Shown here: piece by piece, positions 15,256-23,206 of the stretch
Numbering within the stretch: position 1 is the stretch's first letter
Layout: every line of letters begins with the position of its first letter
Assembly: GCA_009887095.1 (NCBI GenBank)
Contig: QXYC01000022.1
Span: 1 to 43,905, forward strand
From: Candidatus Poseidoniales archaeon
GTDB lineage: Archaea > Thermoplasmatota > Poseidoniia > Poseidoniales > Poseidoniaceae
Length of the DNA stretch: 43,905 bases
Direction: 5' to 3'
Notes under the pieces: generated by a model
Told to the model about the DNA's origin: nothing
Databases searched by the model: none
Seen by the model: only the letters and a program-made list of their open reading frames with translations
Program-made: the position numbers and the translations under genes

Positions 15256-16350
15256 ATGGAAAAGCGGAGAACACACGAGCGGCAACGCAAGGCATTGAGG
15301 CCAAGCCAAAGAAGGCTTGATGCATCCAGTGTTGAACTTCCACCTCGTCTTGTTCACATGGCTGATCTTCCATGGGTTGCCTGCTATCGCCAAGCGTTGC
15401 GAGCCGAGAATAAATCGGAAAACACTCAAAAATCCTATGCAAGCGGCCTAAGGGCTCTTGTTGAAACAACCCTGCCGGGCGAGGATGTCCTCGATGAATC
15501 AGGGTATGACTCGATGAGCGTTGAAACACTTGCTGAGCGAATGGAACCTCTCAACGGACGCCTTGATCGCTGGACCCTTTCCCTTTCAGAACTCCGTCCA
15601 ACCACCTACAACGCTCGGCTTGCAGCCGCTCGTCATTTGCTGAAATGGCTCGGCCATCGCTGGCCTGACCATCTCGTCAGAGCGCGCACCGGCCGTCGAT
15701 TGCCCCGTACGCTCACCCGACGTGAGATGTCGATGGTGCTCGAAGCTGCAACAAACAGTGAGAATCCCGTTGCTTCCATTGTGGTCACAATGATGCTTGA
15801 CACTGGCTTGCGCGTAAGTGAAGTGTGCAACCTTGACATTAACGACATCGATTTAGAAGATGGTTCAGCGCGGGTTTTTGGAGGCAAAGGCGACAAAGAC
15901 CGACTTGTGCTGTTCACTCGACGCACCCTTGAACGCATTCATGCTTGGATTCCGGTGAGGGAGTCAAGGCGGAAGGGAGAGGATTTTGCCTTCCTTCTAA
16001 ACTCCGCAGGCCGTCGGTTGCAACCACGGGGCGTTCAACGCCTCATGGATCAACTTGCAGCTGATGTTGCGCTCCCAAAAGGAAAACTCACACCTCACGT
16101 GTTGCGTCATAACTTTGCGACTGGGCTCTTGGAGCGGGGCGCAGACCTTGTTACAATTCAGAGGCTGCTCGGTCACTCAAGCATCGCAACCACGCGTGTT
16201 TACCTTGAGATTTCAGATCAGACCCTGCGTGAGGTGTACCATCGTGCTCAAGCGACGCGTGAGACAATTGAGGCGGCTGCTGAAGCATCGCAAGAAGAAC
16301 ATAAAGTCGAGGAGAACACACCCTCGACGAGTGCTTTTGGCATCGAGTGA
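15256..16350 (+). CDS. xerA: Tyrosine recombinase, XerA/XerC-D type
   Basis: The protein is 364 aa from ATG 15256; ATG 15358 (330 aa) is an alternative that drops a basic N-terminal arm and fits the family length better. Residues about 40-150 are a SAM-like core-binding domain (TQKSYASGLRALVE; TYNARLAAARHLLKWLG). The catalytic domain shows Arg186 (TGLRVSEVCNL), Lys211 (GGKGDKDR), His281 and Arg284 (HVLRHNFAT), His307 (LLGHSSIATT) and Tyr316 (YLEIS), the complete set. XerA resolves chromosome dimers at dif in archaea. There are no phage or integron genes around it, so a housekeeping role is more likely than an integrase role. The acidic/Ser-rich C-terminus after Tyr316 is longer than usual. 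Confidence 0.88.
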   Translation: MEKRRTHERQRKALRPSQRRLDASSVELPPRLVHMADLPWVACYRQALRAENKSENTQKSYASGLRALVETTLPGEDVLDESGYDSMSVETLAERMEPLNGRLDRWTLSLSELRPTTYNARLAAARHLLKWLGHRWPDHLVRARTGRRLPRTLTRREMSMVLEAATNSENPVASIVVTMMLDTGLRVSEVCNLDINDIDLEDGSARVFGGKGDKDRLVLFTRRTLERIHAWIPVRESRRKGEDFAFLLNSAGRRLQPRGVQRLMDQLAADVALPKGKLTPHVLRHNFATGLLERGADLVTIQRLLGHSSIATTRVYLEISDQTLREVYHRAQATRETIEAAAEASQEEHKVEENTPSTSAFGIE

Positions 16351-16386
16351 TGCTCACGTTCGCTTTGCTTTTCGCTTTGAAATAAC

Positions 16387-16448
16387 GGCGGGGCCCGCCC
16401 ATTCTCGTTTTGGGACCACTTGTTGCCCGGAGTGGCCCACAATTGGGC
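16387..16448 (+). other. Inverted repeats in the xerA / H1-like convergent gap
   Basis: The 243-bp gap between the two convergent stops holds a near-palindrome GGCGGG-G-CCCGCC (16387-16399), CCACT 16416-16420 / AGTGG 16431-16435, and GCCCA 16435-16439 / TGGGC 16444-16448. The last two share a base, so only one can form at once. Possible uses are transcription termination, protein binding or an RNA 3' end. Nothing else in the gap looks like a gene. Confidence 0.3.
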
Positions 16449-16577
16449 AAAATTTCCCCGATCGACACCTCGAACAATTTTCCTTCGGAGGCATTTCAAC
16501 CGCTTTTCTCAAGCGGCCGTATTTTCTCCTTGGCATGCATGGATGTTAGCCACGGAGGTTTTCAATCATAGCGCTCA

Positions 16578-16601
16578 AAGCCCCTCTTGGGCTTCACTTT
16601 T
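16578..16601 (+). terminator. Hairpin plus T-run, possible terminator
   Basis: AAGCCC (16578-16583), loop CTCTT, GGGCTT (16589-16594), then CACTTTTT on the plus strand. It falls exactly at the end of the minus-strand H1-like gene, so it could end transcripts coming from xerA, 230 nt after its stop. Confidence 0.35.
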
Positions 16602-17100
16602 TGTTGAACCAAGGCATGTCTCGGACGCTCCGTGGAATCTTGAGCGTGCCACCCTTGCGTCCATCATCAGATTTCTTCGACGGCAGCGTCTTTTTCGCAG
16701 CGGATGTTGCTTTGGAAGCGGTCGTTTTCGCAGTTTTCGTTGCCTTTGAGGTCGTTTTCTTCGCTGCTGCCTTCGTCTTCGAAGCAGTTTTCTTGGAAGC
16801 AGCCGCAGTTTTCTTGGCCGTCGACTTAGCTTTGGAGGCTGTTGTTTTGGCAGCGGAAGTGGCTTTCGTGGCTGTGGCTTTCGTAGCCTTCTTTCCTTTT
16901 TCAGCAGCCTTTGCTGCGGCGCCGACCTTTTTTGCGACGGCAGCACTCAAACCAGCGTCTTGCAGTTTCTTTGCACCAGCGCCCGCCACCTTGCTGACAG
17001 AGTCTAATTTCGCAGCAACGAGTTTTTTTGCAGTAGCAGCGCCAATTCCTGGCAGTGTAGTTAACGCTTCAATCTTGGAGGAACTCTTCTTGGCAGCCAT
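16594..17100 (-). CDS. Histone H1-like protein: helix-hairpin-helix domain plus Lys/Ala-rich tail
   Basis: The protein is 168 aa from ATG 17100 (MAAKKSSSKIEALTTLPGIG); longer frames upstream look non-coding. Residues about 8-60 hold two HhH-like units (LPGIGAATAKKLVAAKLDS and AGAGAKKLQDAGLSAAVAKK), the DNA-backbone-binding fold also found at the N-terminus of RadA/Rad51. From about 60 to 145 the chain is almost only Lys, Ala, Thr and Ser, with AAKKT / TASKA-type repeats, like the C-terminal tails of eukaryotic H1 and bacterial H1-like proteins. The last 24 residues (KGGTLKIPRSVRDMPWFNKK) are different and aromatic. Predicted role: sequence-nonspecific DNA binding and compaction. Slippage-prone repeats make assembly errors possible. 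Confidence 0.75.
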   Translation of the reverse strand: MAAKKSSSKIEALTTLPGIGAATAKKLVAAKLDSVSKVAGAGAKKLQDAGLSAAVAKKVGAAAKAAEKGKKATKATATKATSAAKTTASKAKSTAKKTAAASKKTASKTKAAAKKTTSKATKTAKTTASKATSAAKKTLPSKKSDDGRKGGTLKIPRSVRDMPWFNKK

Positions 17101-17203
17101 TGTCTCACTTGCTTCGCCATAGTGACGGACGCACTTCAATTCTTCTCCTAAGCATCGCTCGCCAAGGCGTTGGATTGATGCGTTGGACGGTTGACCATAG
17201 GGC

Positions 17204-18085
17204 ATGACGGGAGGCGGGTTGAGCAACACAACCACGCGTGTCGTGGCCCAAGTTCATCGAGCGAATGCAAGTCATAAAGTCGAACATTCGACCAATTTAT
17301 TGAGGCCAAAAGGCTACTCATTGCCCAGCAATGCCGTGTACCTCGGCGATGTTGCGATCGCCTTGCTTGCAAACCTTTCCCAGCCAGAAACACCTGAGTT
17401 TTCACGACCGCCGGGATTCAATGAGCAAAAATGGATGTTCTCAACGCAAAGTGGAACATTGCGTGTGAGCATTGAATCTCATGCATACTGGGGCCTTGGC
17501 TTGTTCAATTCAGGCTACCTCAATGTGATCGAAATCACCGGCCCTCATGAGCATCGCATGCGTTTATTGTACGATTTGCGGGCCTCCGTTGGGCGTAATC
17601 TGTGGGAGTTCAAGCATCGCGGCAGTGCCATGAAGTGGATGGCAAAGCATTGCAATGGCGCCACCCTTAGTGGAAATGAAACAACGTGGCTTGAGGCATT
17701 GGCATCCGCCAAGGGCGCCTTCGAGTCGGCCATTGAAATCCTTGAGCAGCGAATGTCTGCTGTGGAAAAAAGGATGCAAGAGCCCGATGAAGTTTCAGAC
17801 TTCGTGCTCGAAAAAGCCCAAGTTGCCTACACTGCTGCGGAACTTGACATTGGCATGGCTCGCAAGGCACTCGCCGAAGAAAACGCGCCTGGCTTAGAAC
17901 GCGCCTTGGCGCGGGCCGAGGCTGCGTTGATTGAAGCAGATCCAAGCACAGGCCTGTTGACTTCTGAGTATGATGCATCAGCTCCAATTGGTCTCTCGTT
18001 AAGGGCGGACAATTCGCTACCTGCGGTCGCTTTGTCGGAACTTGAAATCGTCGACCTCACATCCTCAATTGATGAAGAAGAGTGA
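17204..18085 (+). CDS. Hypothetical protein with central coiled coil
   Basis: The protein is 293 aa from ATG 17204; no convincing SD precedes it, and the start is uncertain. It is not a family I recognise. Residues 35-150 are mixed alpha/beta with Trp- and His-containing segments (HAYWGLGLFNSGYLNVIEI, then LYDLRASVGRNLWEF). Residues about 160-245 are helical and Ala/Glu-rich (coiled-coil-like). The end is acidic (LTSSIDEEE). There is no signal peptide or TM segment, so it is likely cytoplasmic. It is divergent from the H1-like gene (about 100 bp between starts) and lies 66 bp upstream of secG. The conserved-looking N-terminal half suggests a real gene; function is unknown. Confidence 0.6.
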   Translation: MTGGGLSNTTTRVVAQVHRANASHKVEHSTNLLRPKGYSLPSNAVYLGDVAIALLANLSQPETPEFSRPPGFNEQKWMFSTQSGTLRVSIESHAYWGLGLFNSGYLNVIEITGPHEHRMRLLYDLRASVGRNLWEFKHRGSAMKWMAKHCNGATLSGNETTWLEALASAKGAFESAIEILEQRMSAVEKRMQEPDEVSDFVLEKAQVAYTAAELDIGMARKALAEENAPGLERALARAEAALIEADPSTGLLTSEYDASAPIGLSLRADNSLPAVALSELEIVDLTSSIDEEE

Positions 18086-18151
18086 TTGGGAGCAAAACCC
18101 TTCTCCGCGTCGCGTTGATAAAGGGGTGGCATCTCGCAAGGATTGGTTCAC

Positions 18152-18343
18152 ATGGCGTCCAAGAAGAAATCCGATGGCAGCGGAATTCAGCAGGCTGCAG
18201 GTCTCATTCGATATTTCGATGAAGAATCTGAAGATGCTTGGAAGATTACTCCGGGCCAAGTTTACTTCGCTTGCATTGCTCTTGCCACCTTCTTTTACCT
18301 CGTCAACCTCGGCGTTGTCGGAGCAATCATGGACCTCTTCTGA
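18152..18343 (+). CDS. secG: Preprotein translocase subunit Sec61-beta (archaeal SecG)
   Basis: The protein is 63 aa from ATG 18152; a TTG three codons upstream is less likely. The sequence has the family pattern: basic N-terminus (MASKKKSDGSG), then QQAAGLIRYFDEESEDAWKI (the G-L-x-R-Y/F-x-x-x-D/E motif), TPGQVYFACIA, and one TM helix of about 20 residues near the C-terminus. It is a tail-anchored part of the SecYEG/Sec61 channel. Archaeal members are 50-60 aa, so the length fits. Confidence 0.88.
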   Translation: MASKKKSDGSGIQQAAGLIRYFDEESEDAWKITPGQVYFACIALATFFYLVNLGVVGAIMDLF

Positions 18344-18353
18344 GGCGAAACGC

Positions 18354-18710
18354 TCACAGCGGTTGAATCATCACGATTCGTTGTTCTTTGATGGCCATGC
18401 ACTTGGCGACTTTCATGGCTGTTTCCATGTCGGTCGTGGCGCCAATGACTTTTTCGCCTTCAGTTTCGTGAAGGATGAGTTTGTGTGTGAGGTTATGCAG
18501 CACGCCTTCCTCGATGCGCTCGAAGACCCAGTGCTCGTTTTCGATCCTTACCATGGCAGGGATTTCGACCAATGGCCCCATCGCTTCACCAATTCGTTCA
18601 GTACGGGTCTTTAGGCCACGAAGGTCGCGCAGTGGGCTCCAATTACGTCGTCTGACGTGTGTTTTGATTCTCCTGTTCTGCTCAACGCCTTCTCTAAATG
18701 CACGTGCCAT
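18354..18710 (-). CDS. Small basic protein, unknown
   Basis: The protein is 118 aa with an ATG at 18710. The N-terminal third is strongly basic (RRIKTHVRRRNWSPLRDLRG), and the rest reads like a small alpha/beta domain (VEIPAMVRIENEHWVFERIEEG; TTDMETAMKVAKCMAIKEQRIVMI). Neither the fold nor the family is clear to me. It could bind nucleic acid because of its charge, but no motif supports that. It is convergent with secG (10 bp between stops) and 96 bp downstream of a polytopic membrane-protein gene. Confidence 0.55.
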   Translation of the reverse strand: MARAFREGVEQNRRIKTHVRRRNWSPLRDLRGLKTRTERIGEAMGPLVEIPAMVRIENEHWVFERIEEGVLHNLTHKLILHETEGEKVIGATTDMETAMKVAKCMAIKEQRIVMIQPL

Positions 18711-18806
18711 AAGGGTCCCATCCCATGAAATCCGAGGATTCCATTTGCGAGGCTTCCTAAATCGCTAATAAGAAGCGCGACGATGAACACCCCCAAAAGG
18801 GCTGTT

Positions 18807-20162
18807 TTACAGGGTAGAGTTCGATGCTGTAGGGTTGTGAACCATCATGCCAATAAAAGCGACAAGAAGCGCAGGGATCGCAAGCATCAACGCCGGCAAG
18901 AGGGTGGCTTGCGCCATCATTGGGATTGCTAAACCAGCGACGGTTGTGGCCACCAACGGTGCGATGACGAATCGTACCTGCGGTGTTCGCACATCGGACT
19001 CGACAATCCATGGAATCACCAACGTCCAAGCAAGGGCGAGCCAAACGCCTGGTAGGATGTAGGCTGTCATCGGTGAAAATGCCATGAGGACCATTGGTAT
19101 GAACAGGGCCATCCCTCTCAACCACCACGCCTCTGGACGGGGGGCAGCATCGAAGCCGAGTGTCGGCATAAATTGGGAGAGGAGCATGGCGCCAAGCACG
19201 GCAGCGCAGGCCCAGAACCCGTACAGATTGGCTCCGGTTGCCGTGGCAAAAATGGACGTGGAGTTGAGCAACATGCAAGCGCTCAACAGCATAAGTGCTG
19301 CGCATACGCCAAACATCGCAATCAGTGCGAAGCTCCGTCGTTCACCGTACAAGAGCCTGCTTTCAATCGTCCTCGAAGGTCGAATGATGAGGGTAAGAGA
19401 AACCGCAGCATGAATTCCCATCAAGAGCACGATCGCCTCCGTACCAACGGAAGGGTCGTCGATCCAAGCAGTCCAAGTGGCAGGCTTGGTTGAAATCCAA
19501 ATCAATGCAATGACGATCAACAGGCCATTCTTCATCGAGGCCTTCCGTGCGAGCGTGGAAAAATCAGCATTGATGCTGTAGGTACTTGATGCTGCAAACA
19601 ATTCACCAGAAAACATCACCATGAGTGCAAAAAGGAGGGGGAGCAAGGCTCCCGAAAGGGATGGAGGTTGCAATATCCCCTGTTGGGGGAGCGGTTCAGT
19701 GGCAATGTATGCATGTTCAGGAAACAGGAGTCCTAAGGTCATTAAGAGACAGATTGCTGTGAAATTCATGATTCGATGCCGGGCCACATTTGCAGCGTTT
19801 TCTCCAAGAAGTTGGAGGCTTGGAAGCCGATGGGCGCAGGCAGCAAAAACGACCATCACCAATGCTGCGGCTTCGTATCCAGCCTGACCCGTAAGCAAGA
19901 CCCTCAGCCGTTCACCGAGGGAAGCATCTTGCGGAAGGTACTGCAACACTTCCATGTGGGTTGCATCAAGTTGCATGATCGAGACAAAACGGTGAAGCAG
20001 CAAGCATCCAAACATCACAGGAGGCGTCCATCGAACGGCTGAGCCAACCAGTGATTGGGCACGCCCCTTCTCAATGGATGCAATCGCCAACCACGAGCAC
20101 AACACCAATGCCAGTGTTGGGAAAAACCACGGGAAGGTGTCGCCCAACATCACGCGAACCAC
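18807..20162 (-). CDS. Polytopic membrane protein, unknown
   Basis: The protein is 451 aa, starting at GTG 20162 because AAGGAG lies 9 nt upstream; ATG 20150 is the alternative. About 11-13 hydrophobic helices cover nearly the whole length, with short charged loops. No transporter or enzyme signature was recognised. Features to note are HRFVSIMQLDATHMEVLQYLPQ in an early loop, and PRPEAWWLRGMALFIPM before a late helix. The size and even TM distribution suggest a transporter-like or assembly protein. Its divergent neighbour is the RNA m5C methylase, with about 60 bp between starts. Confidence 0.6.
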   Translation of the reverse strand: MVRVMLGDTFPWFFPTLALVLCSWLAIASIEKGRAQSLVGSAVRWTPPVMFGCLLLHRFVSIMQLDATHMEVLQYLPQDASLGERLRVLLTGQAGYEAAALVMVVFAACAHRLPSLQLLGENAANVARHRIMNFTAICLLMTLGLLFPEHAYIATEPLPQQGILQPPSLSGALLPLLFALMVMFSGELFAASSTYSINADFSTLARKASMKNGLLIVIALIWISTKPATWTAWIDDPSVGTEAIVLLMGIHAAVSLTLIIRPSRTIESRLLYGERRSFALIAMFGVCAALMLLSACMLLNSTSIFATATGANLYGFWACAAVLGAMLLSQFMPTLGFDAAPRPEAWWLRGMALFIPMVLMAFSPMTAYILPGVWLALAWTLVIPWIVESDVRTPQVRFVIAPLVATTVAGLAIPMMAQATLLPALMLAIPALLVAFIGMMVHNPTASNSTL

Positions 20163-20171
20163 AGGGGTTCA

Positions 20172-20177
20172 CTCCTT
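20172..20177 (-). promoter_or_regulatory. Shine-Dalgarno AAGGAG ahead of a GTG start
   Basis: On the minus strand AAGGAG is 9 nt before GTG 20162 and 21 nt before ATG 20150. The spacing favours the GTG as the start of the polytopic protein. Confidence 0.5.
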
Positions 20178-20221
20178 GAGCATGGCGGAAGCAACATAGT
20201 GATGTGGCCGAACCCCAAACC

Positions 20222-22006
20222 ATGTCGCGGGGGGAATGGCAAGACCAAGACCTCCTCGCCGTGGCAAAGGATACGCCTTTGTCGAGGTTGGCAGCAAACC
20301 TCGGCCTCGACGTAGATGAGTGGCTGAACTACGCTACGGAACCGCTGCCTGAAACCTTCCGAATTACACCGGGGCGATACGATCGAGCATGGACTGAATC
20401 CATTCTACGATCCATTGGTGGCGCACCAATCCACTGGGCCAAGGATGGTTTTGCTTGGCAGATGCCATTTGCCCGTGGCCAAGCCCCTGACGCTCAGGCA
20501 AAACACATCATGGCGCTGCTCCATGAATCCGGTCGCATCACCCGCCAAGAGGCCGCCAGCATGCTTCCAGTGCTTGTCTTAAATCCACGTTCAGATGAAC
20601 TGATCCTCGACATGTGCGCCGCGCCCGGGTCAAAAGCAACACAAATTGCTGAAGCAATCCACCCAAACGGTGTGGTCGTCGCCAATGAGCCGGCTTCCGG
20701 CCGCGTCAACATGCTTGTGTCCAATCGAGGCCGTTTGGCAATTTCGAACATGCTCATCAACCAACAGGATGGCCGTCATCTTGGACGAATCCCCCCGCCG
20801 GGGTATGACGGAATCGTAGCAGATGTACCGTGCACAGGTTCTGCAACATCTCGAAAGAATCGCAACGTATGGTGGAAATGGTCACCGCGAGACGGTCGAA
20901 GTATGTTCAATCTTCAGGTGGAAATTGCCTATCGAGGGGCAATGTTGTTGCGCCCAGGCCATGATTTAGTTTACTCGACGTGCAGCTTAGACCCGTGTGA
21001 AAACGAAGCAGTTGTAGCGGAACTGCTTCGCCGTGCACCTTGGCTTGAACTCGTTGAAATTGATCGTTCGAACTTCGAAGGGTTGACCCTCCACTCCGGT
21101 CTTCAAACATGGGATATTCTGGACCAAGAGGGCCACCCATATGCTGGCAGTGATGCACTTACTGCCCCTTCGATTAAGCCATCACATTTTCCGCCAAGTC
21201 AACGACAGACGATGGCTGAAGAACTCGAACTTGAACTTGATTCAGCCTTCGAAAATTCGATTGAAGCAAGCCTTGTTCAGTGCATTCGTTTGTACCACCA
21301 AGACAACAATACGGGGGGCTTCTTTGTTGCTCAACTCCGTCACAAGCCAGAGGCAACACCGGAAAACGTCGCTCGAAGTTTCATCCCCAAGCGCTACCAA
21401 AACCCCGACTCTGGTTGGGTTCCAAAGGTGCTCGATGCCCCCCAACCAAACCGCCACTCCATCTTCCCCGCCCCTCAACCAATTGTCGATGAAGTGCAGG
21501 AACGATACGGCCTTAACGACGCCGAATGGTCATGGTGGCACCGCGGAAAGCGATTGAACATCGCACCAAAATTAGTCGAGGATCGAATCTTTAATCGCCA
21601 ATGTCCAAACAAAAAGGGCAACTTGTCGCCAGCAGGCACCTTCCATCCGCTGAAACTCATTCATGTTGGGTTGCCGGCTTTCACTCAAAAGAGGAAGATT
21701 TGGCGCTCCCGTCAAGAATCCGTCCCTGCGCTCCGTGCATTGATTACAGCGCCAACACCGGCCTTGAAAATTGAGGTTCTCAAACGGATGCTCCAAGGCT
21801 GGGCGCCATTGATGGAAGAGTACACAGAACTCTACGGCCCGATTGAAGAGGAAGGCCCCGTGTTGCTCTCATGTGAATTGCCATGCGGAACGGCGCTTGT
21901 GTCAGGCTGGGTGGGGGCTCGTCTCACATTGATGATGGACAGGGTGGGTCGCGATGTTCTGCGCATGAAACTCGGGATGCCTTCGGAAGCGGACGAGGAA
22001 GAATGA
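20222..22006 (+). CDS. RNA m5C methyltransferase, NSUN2/Trm4-like (NOL1/NOP2/Sun family)
   Basis: The protein is 594 aa from ATG 20222; GTG 20204 is also possible and no SD is visible. Seen: LDMCAAPGSKATQIAE (SAM-binding motif I), VADVPCTGSATSRKN (motif IV, Cys204) and LVYSTCSLDPCENEAVVAELL (motif VI, catalytic Cys254), both cysteines of the two-cysteine m5C mechanism. The stretch RKNRNVWWKW between motifs IV and VI and the N-terminal ITPGRYD/AFARG-like preface recall eukaryotic NSUN2 more than bacterial RsmB/RsmF. Residues about 390-594 are a C-terminal extension that may recognise RNA. Predicted role: tRNA or rRNA cytosine-5 methylation. The next gene starts 10 bp downstream. Confidence 0.88.
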   Translation: MSRGEWQDQDLLAVAKDTPLSRLAANLGLDVDEWLNYATEPLPETFRITPGRYDRAWTESILRSIGGAPIHWAKDGFAWQMPFARGQAPDAQAKHIMALLHESGRITRQEAASMLPVLVLNPRSDELILDMCAAPGSKATQIAEAIHPNGVVVANEPASGRVNMLVSNRGRLAISNMLINQQDGRHLGRIPPPGYDGIVADVPCTGSATSRKNRNVWWKWSPRDGRSMFNLQVEIAYRGAMLLRPGHDLVYSTCSLDPCENEAVVAELLRRAPWLELVEIDRSNFEGLTLHSGLQTWDILDQEGHPYAGSDALTAPSIKPSHFPPSQRQTMAEELELELDSAFENSIEASLVQCIRLYHQDNNTGGFFVAQLRHKPEATPENVARSFIPKRYQNPDSGWVPKVLDAPQPNRHSIFPAPQPIVDEVQERYGLNDAEWSWWHRGKRLNIAPKLVEDRIFNRQCPNKKGNLSPAGTFHPLKLIHVGLPAFTQKRKIWRSRQESVPALRALITAPTPALKIEVLKRMLQGWAPLMEEYTELYGPIEEEGPVLLSCELPCGTALVSGWVGARLTLMMDRVGRDVLRMKLGMPSEADEEE

Positions 22007-22015
22007 GGTGAAGCG

Positions 22016-23206
22016 ATGCAAAGGTATGCCGTGCCGTTGATGCTCCTTCTCCTTGCCACGTGTGCTGCGCCATTCGCTCATGCAGCCGATGGGCCGACAG
22101 AAACAGTCTCTACAGCAATTCCTGCTCAAGAGCCGCCATCAAGAATGCTTGTCGAAACCTTTCTCGATCAAGCAGCAAATGCCCCTCAAGATGTGCCAGA
22201 ACACCTGCATTTGACGTGGTGGTCATGGAGCGATGAGACTGGTTCAAATTGGCCGGATGATGACGCTAAAGCACGCCAAGGCCAACTGAAAATGGATGGC
22301 ACCTCCACGACTGTATTCAACGAACAAGATCAGGAAGCGACGGCAAAAACGCTCTTGCTCACTGAACCTGTGTTGACGCTGGAAGGGTCAATTCAGCTGA
22401 TGATGGATGAACAGGGCGGAATTGCGATTCACCTGCCAGTGGAATTGACGCCACTCACCGACCTGAGCAACGACACCGTTCTCTCCATTTTCATCACAGA
22501 GGATCGAGCCATCGACCATCACGGTCGTGTGGCACACAATCTCGTCCGAGACATGATGCCCCAAGTCGGCTTTTCAGTGCAAGCGAACAACACCACAGAA
22601 GCGACATGGGTTGTTCCTTCAACCCACCTTGAAGCCGCTGGCGTTGATTTCGATCAACAACCTCATGGATGGCACATCACACTGGCGTTCTTTGGTGGGC
22701 TCGAAGATGAAAACGAAAATCGTTTGCTCGGCCTTTATACAACCCCAATTCCGACCACTTGGGACGGTTCCTCTGCGGGCGATTTTTTCCTTCCTGGTTT
22801 TCTTCTAATCCTCTGCTTGGTGGTTGCATCTGGTGCCGTGATGGGTTCCTTCAAACGCGAGAAGGGAATGCCAAGAATCGATGCTCAGTGGACTTCTTCC
22901 GAACCTGCTGTCCTTCAATTCAGGGTACAGGCGGGCACCCAGCCCTTGGCTCTAAACGGTTGCAGTGTTGCTGAACCGTGGGCGGTCCGTGGTGGGTTCA
23001 AGCGCGTCAAGATATCAGCGGGCAACCATCACGAGTTCACACTTCGCCTCAAGCAAAGCGAGGCCAATGACTGCCATGTATCGCTCAACGTCGAAGTTGA
23101 AGAACTTGGTTCGTGGACGCAGTACCTCCGTCTGCCCTCGGCACACGAAGCACTCCGAAGCGTTCAAGACAAGCCAAAGCAAGCAACGGATGGTGGGGAT
23201 GCATGA
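22016..23206 (+). CDS. Exported, membrane-anchored protein, unknown
   Basis: The protein is 396 aa. GAGGTGA precedes ATG 22016. Residues 1-23 are a signal peptide (MQRYAVPLMLLLLATCAAPF, cleavage likely after AHA). A polar domain covers about 25-255, a TM helix about 258-280, and a cytoplasmic C-terminal domain of about 115 residues follows. No known domain was recognised; there are few Cys and no metal motif. Its stop overlaps the ATG of the Lrp/AsnC gene (ATGA), so the two are translationally linked. It lies downstream of the m5C methylase in a probable three-gene operon, but no functional link is obvious. Confidence 0.65.
   Translation: MQRYAVPLMLLLLATCAAPFAHAADGPTETVSTAIPAQEPPSRMLVETFLDQAANAPQDVPEHLHLTWWSWSDETGSNWPDDDAKARQGQLKMDGTSTTVFNEQDQEATAKTLLLTEPVLTLEGSIQLMMDEQGGIAIHLPVELTPLTDLSNDTVLSIFITEDRAIDHHGRVAHNLVRDMMPQVGFSVQANNTTEATWVVPSTHLEAAGVDFDQQPHGWHITLAFFGGLEDENENRLLGLYTTPIPTTWDGSSAGDFFLPGFLLILCLVVASGAVMGSFKREKGMPRIDAQWTSSEPAVLQFRVQAGTQPLALNGCSVAEPWAVRGGFKRVKISAGNHHEFTLRLKQSEANDCHVSLNVEVEELGSWTQYLRLPSAHEALRSVQDKPKQATDGGDA

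Noticed and set aside
14959-15529. Long minus-strand frames across the rimK-xerA gap
   Set aside because: They cross the coding parts of rimK and xerA in antisense, show no recognisable domain, and two overlapping frames give unrelated products, the sign of shadow ORFs.
16354-16494. Minus-strand 46-aa frame with CSRCRSGKFC, a zinc-knuckle-like pattern, in the xerA / H1-like gap
   Set aside because: The third and fourth ligands are not well placed, AGG and other uncommon codons occur, and there is no SD. It overlaps the inverted repeats, so chance is more likely.
18611-18796. Minus-strand 61-aa frame starting with a hydrophobic stretch, overlapping the 118-aa gene
   Set aside because: It overlaps the 118-aa gene in another frame for about 100 bp, has no SD, and its later part is not membrane-like.
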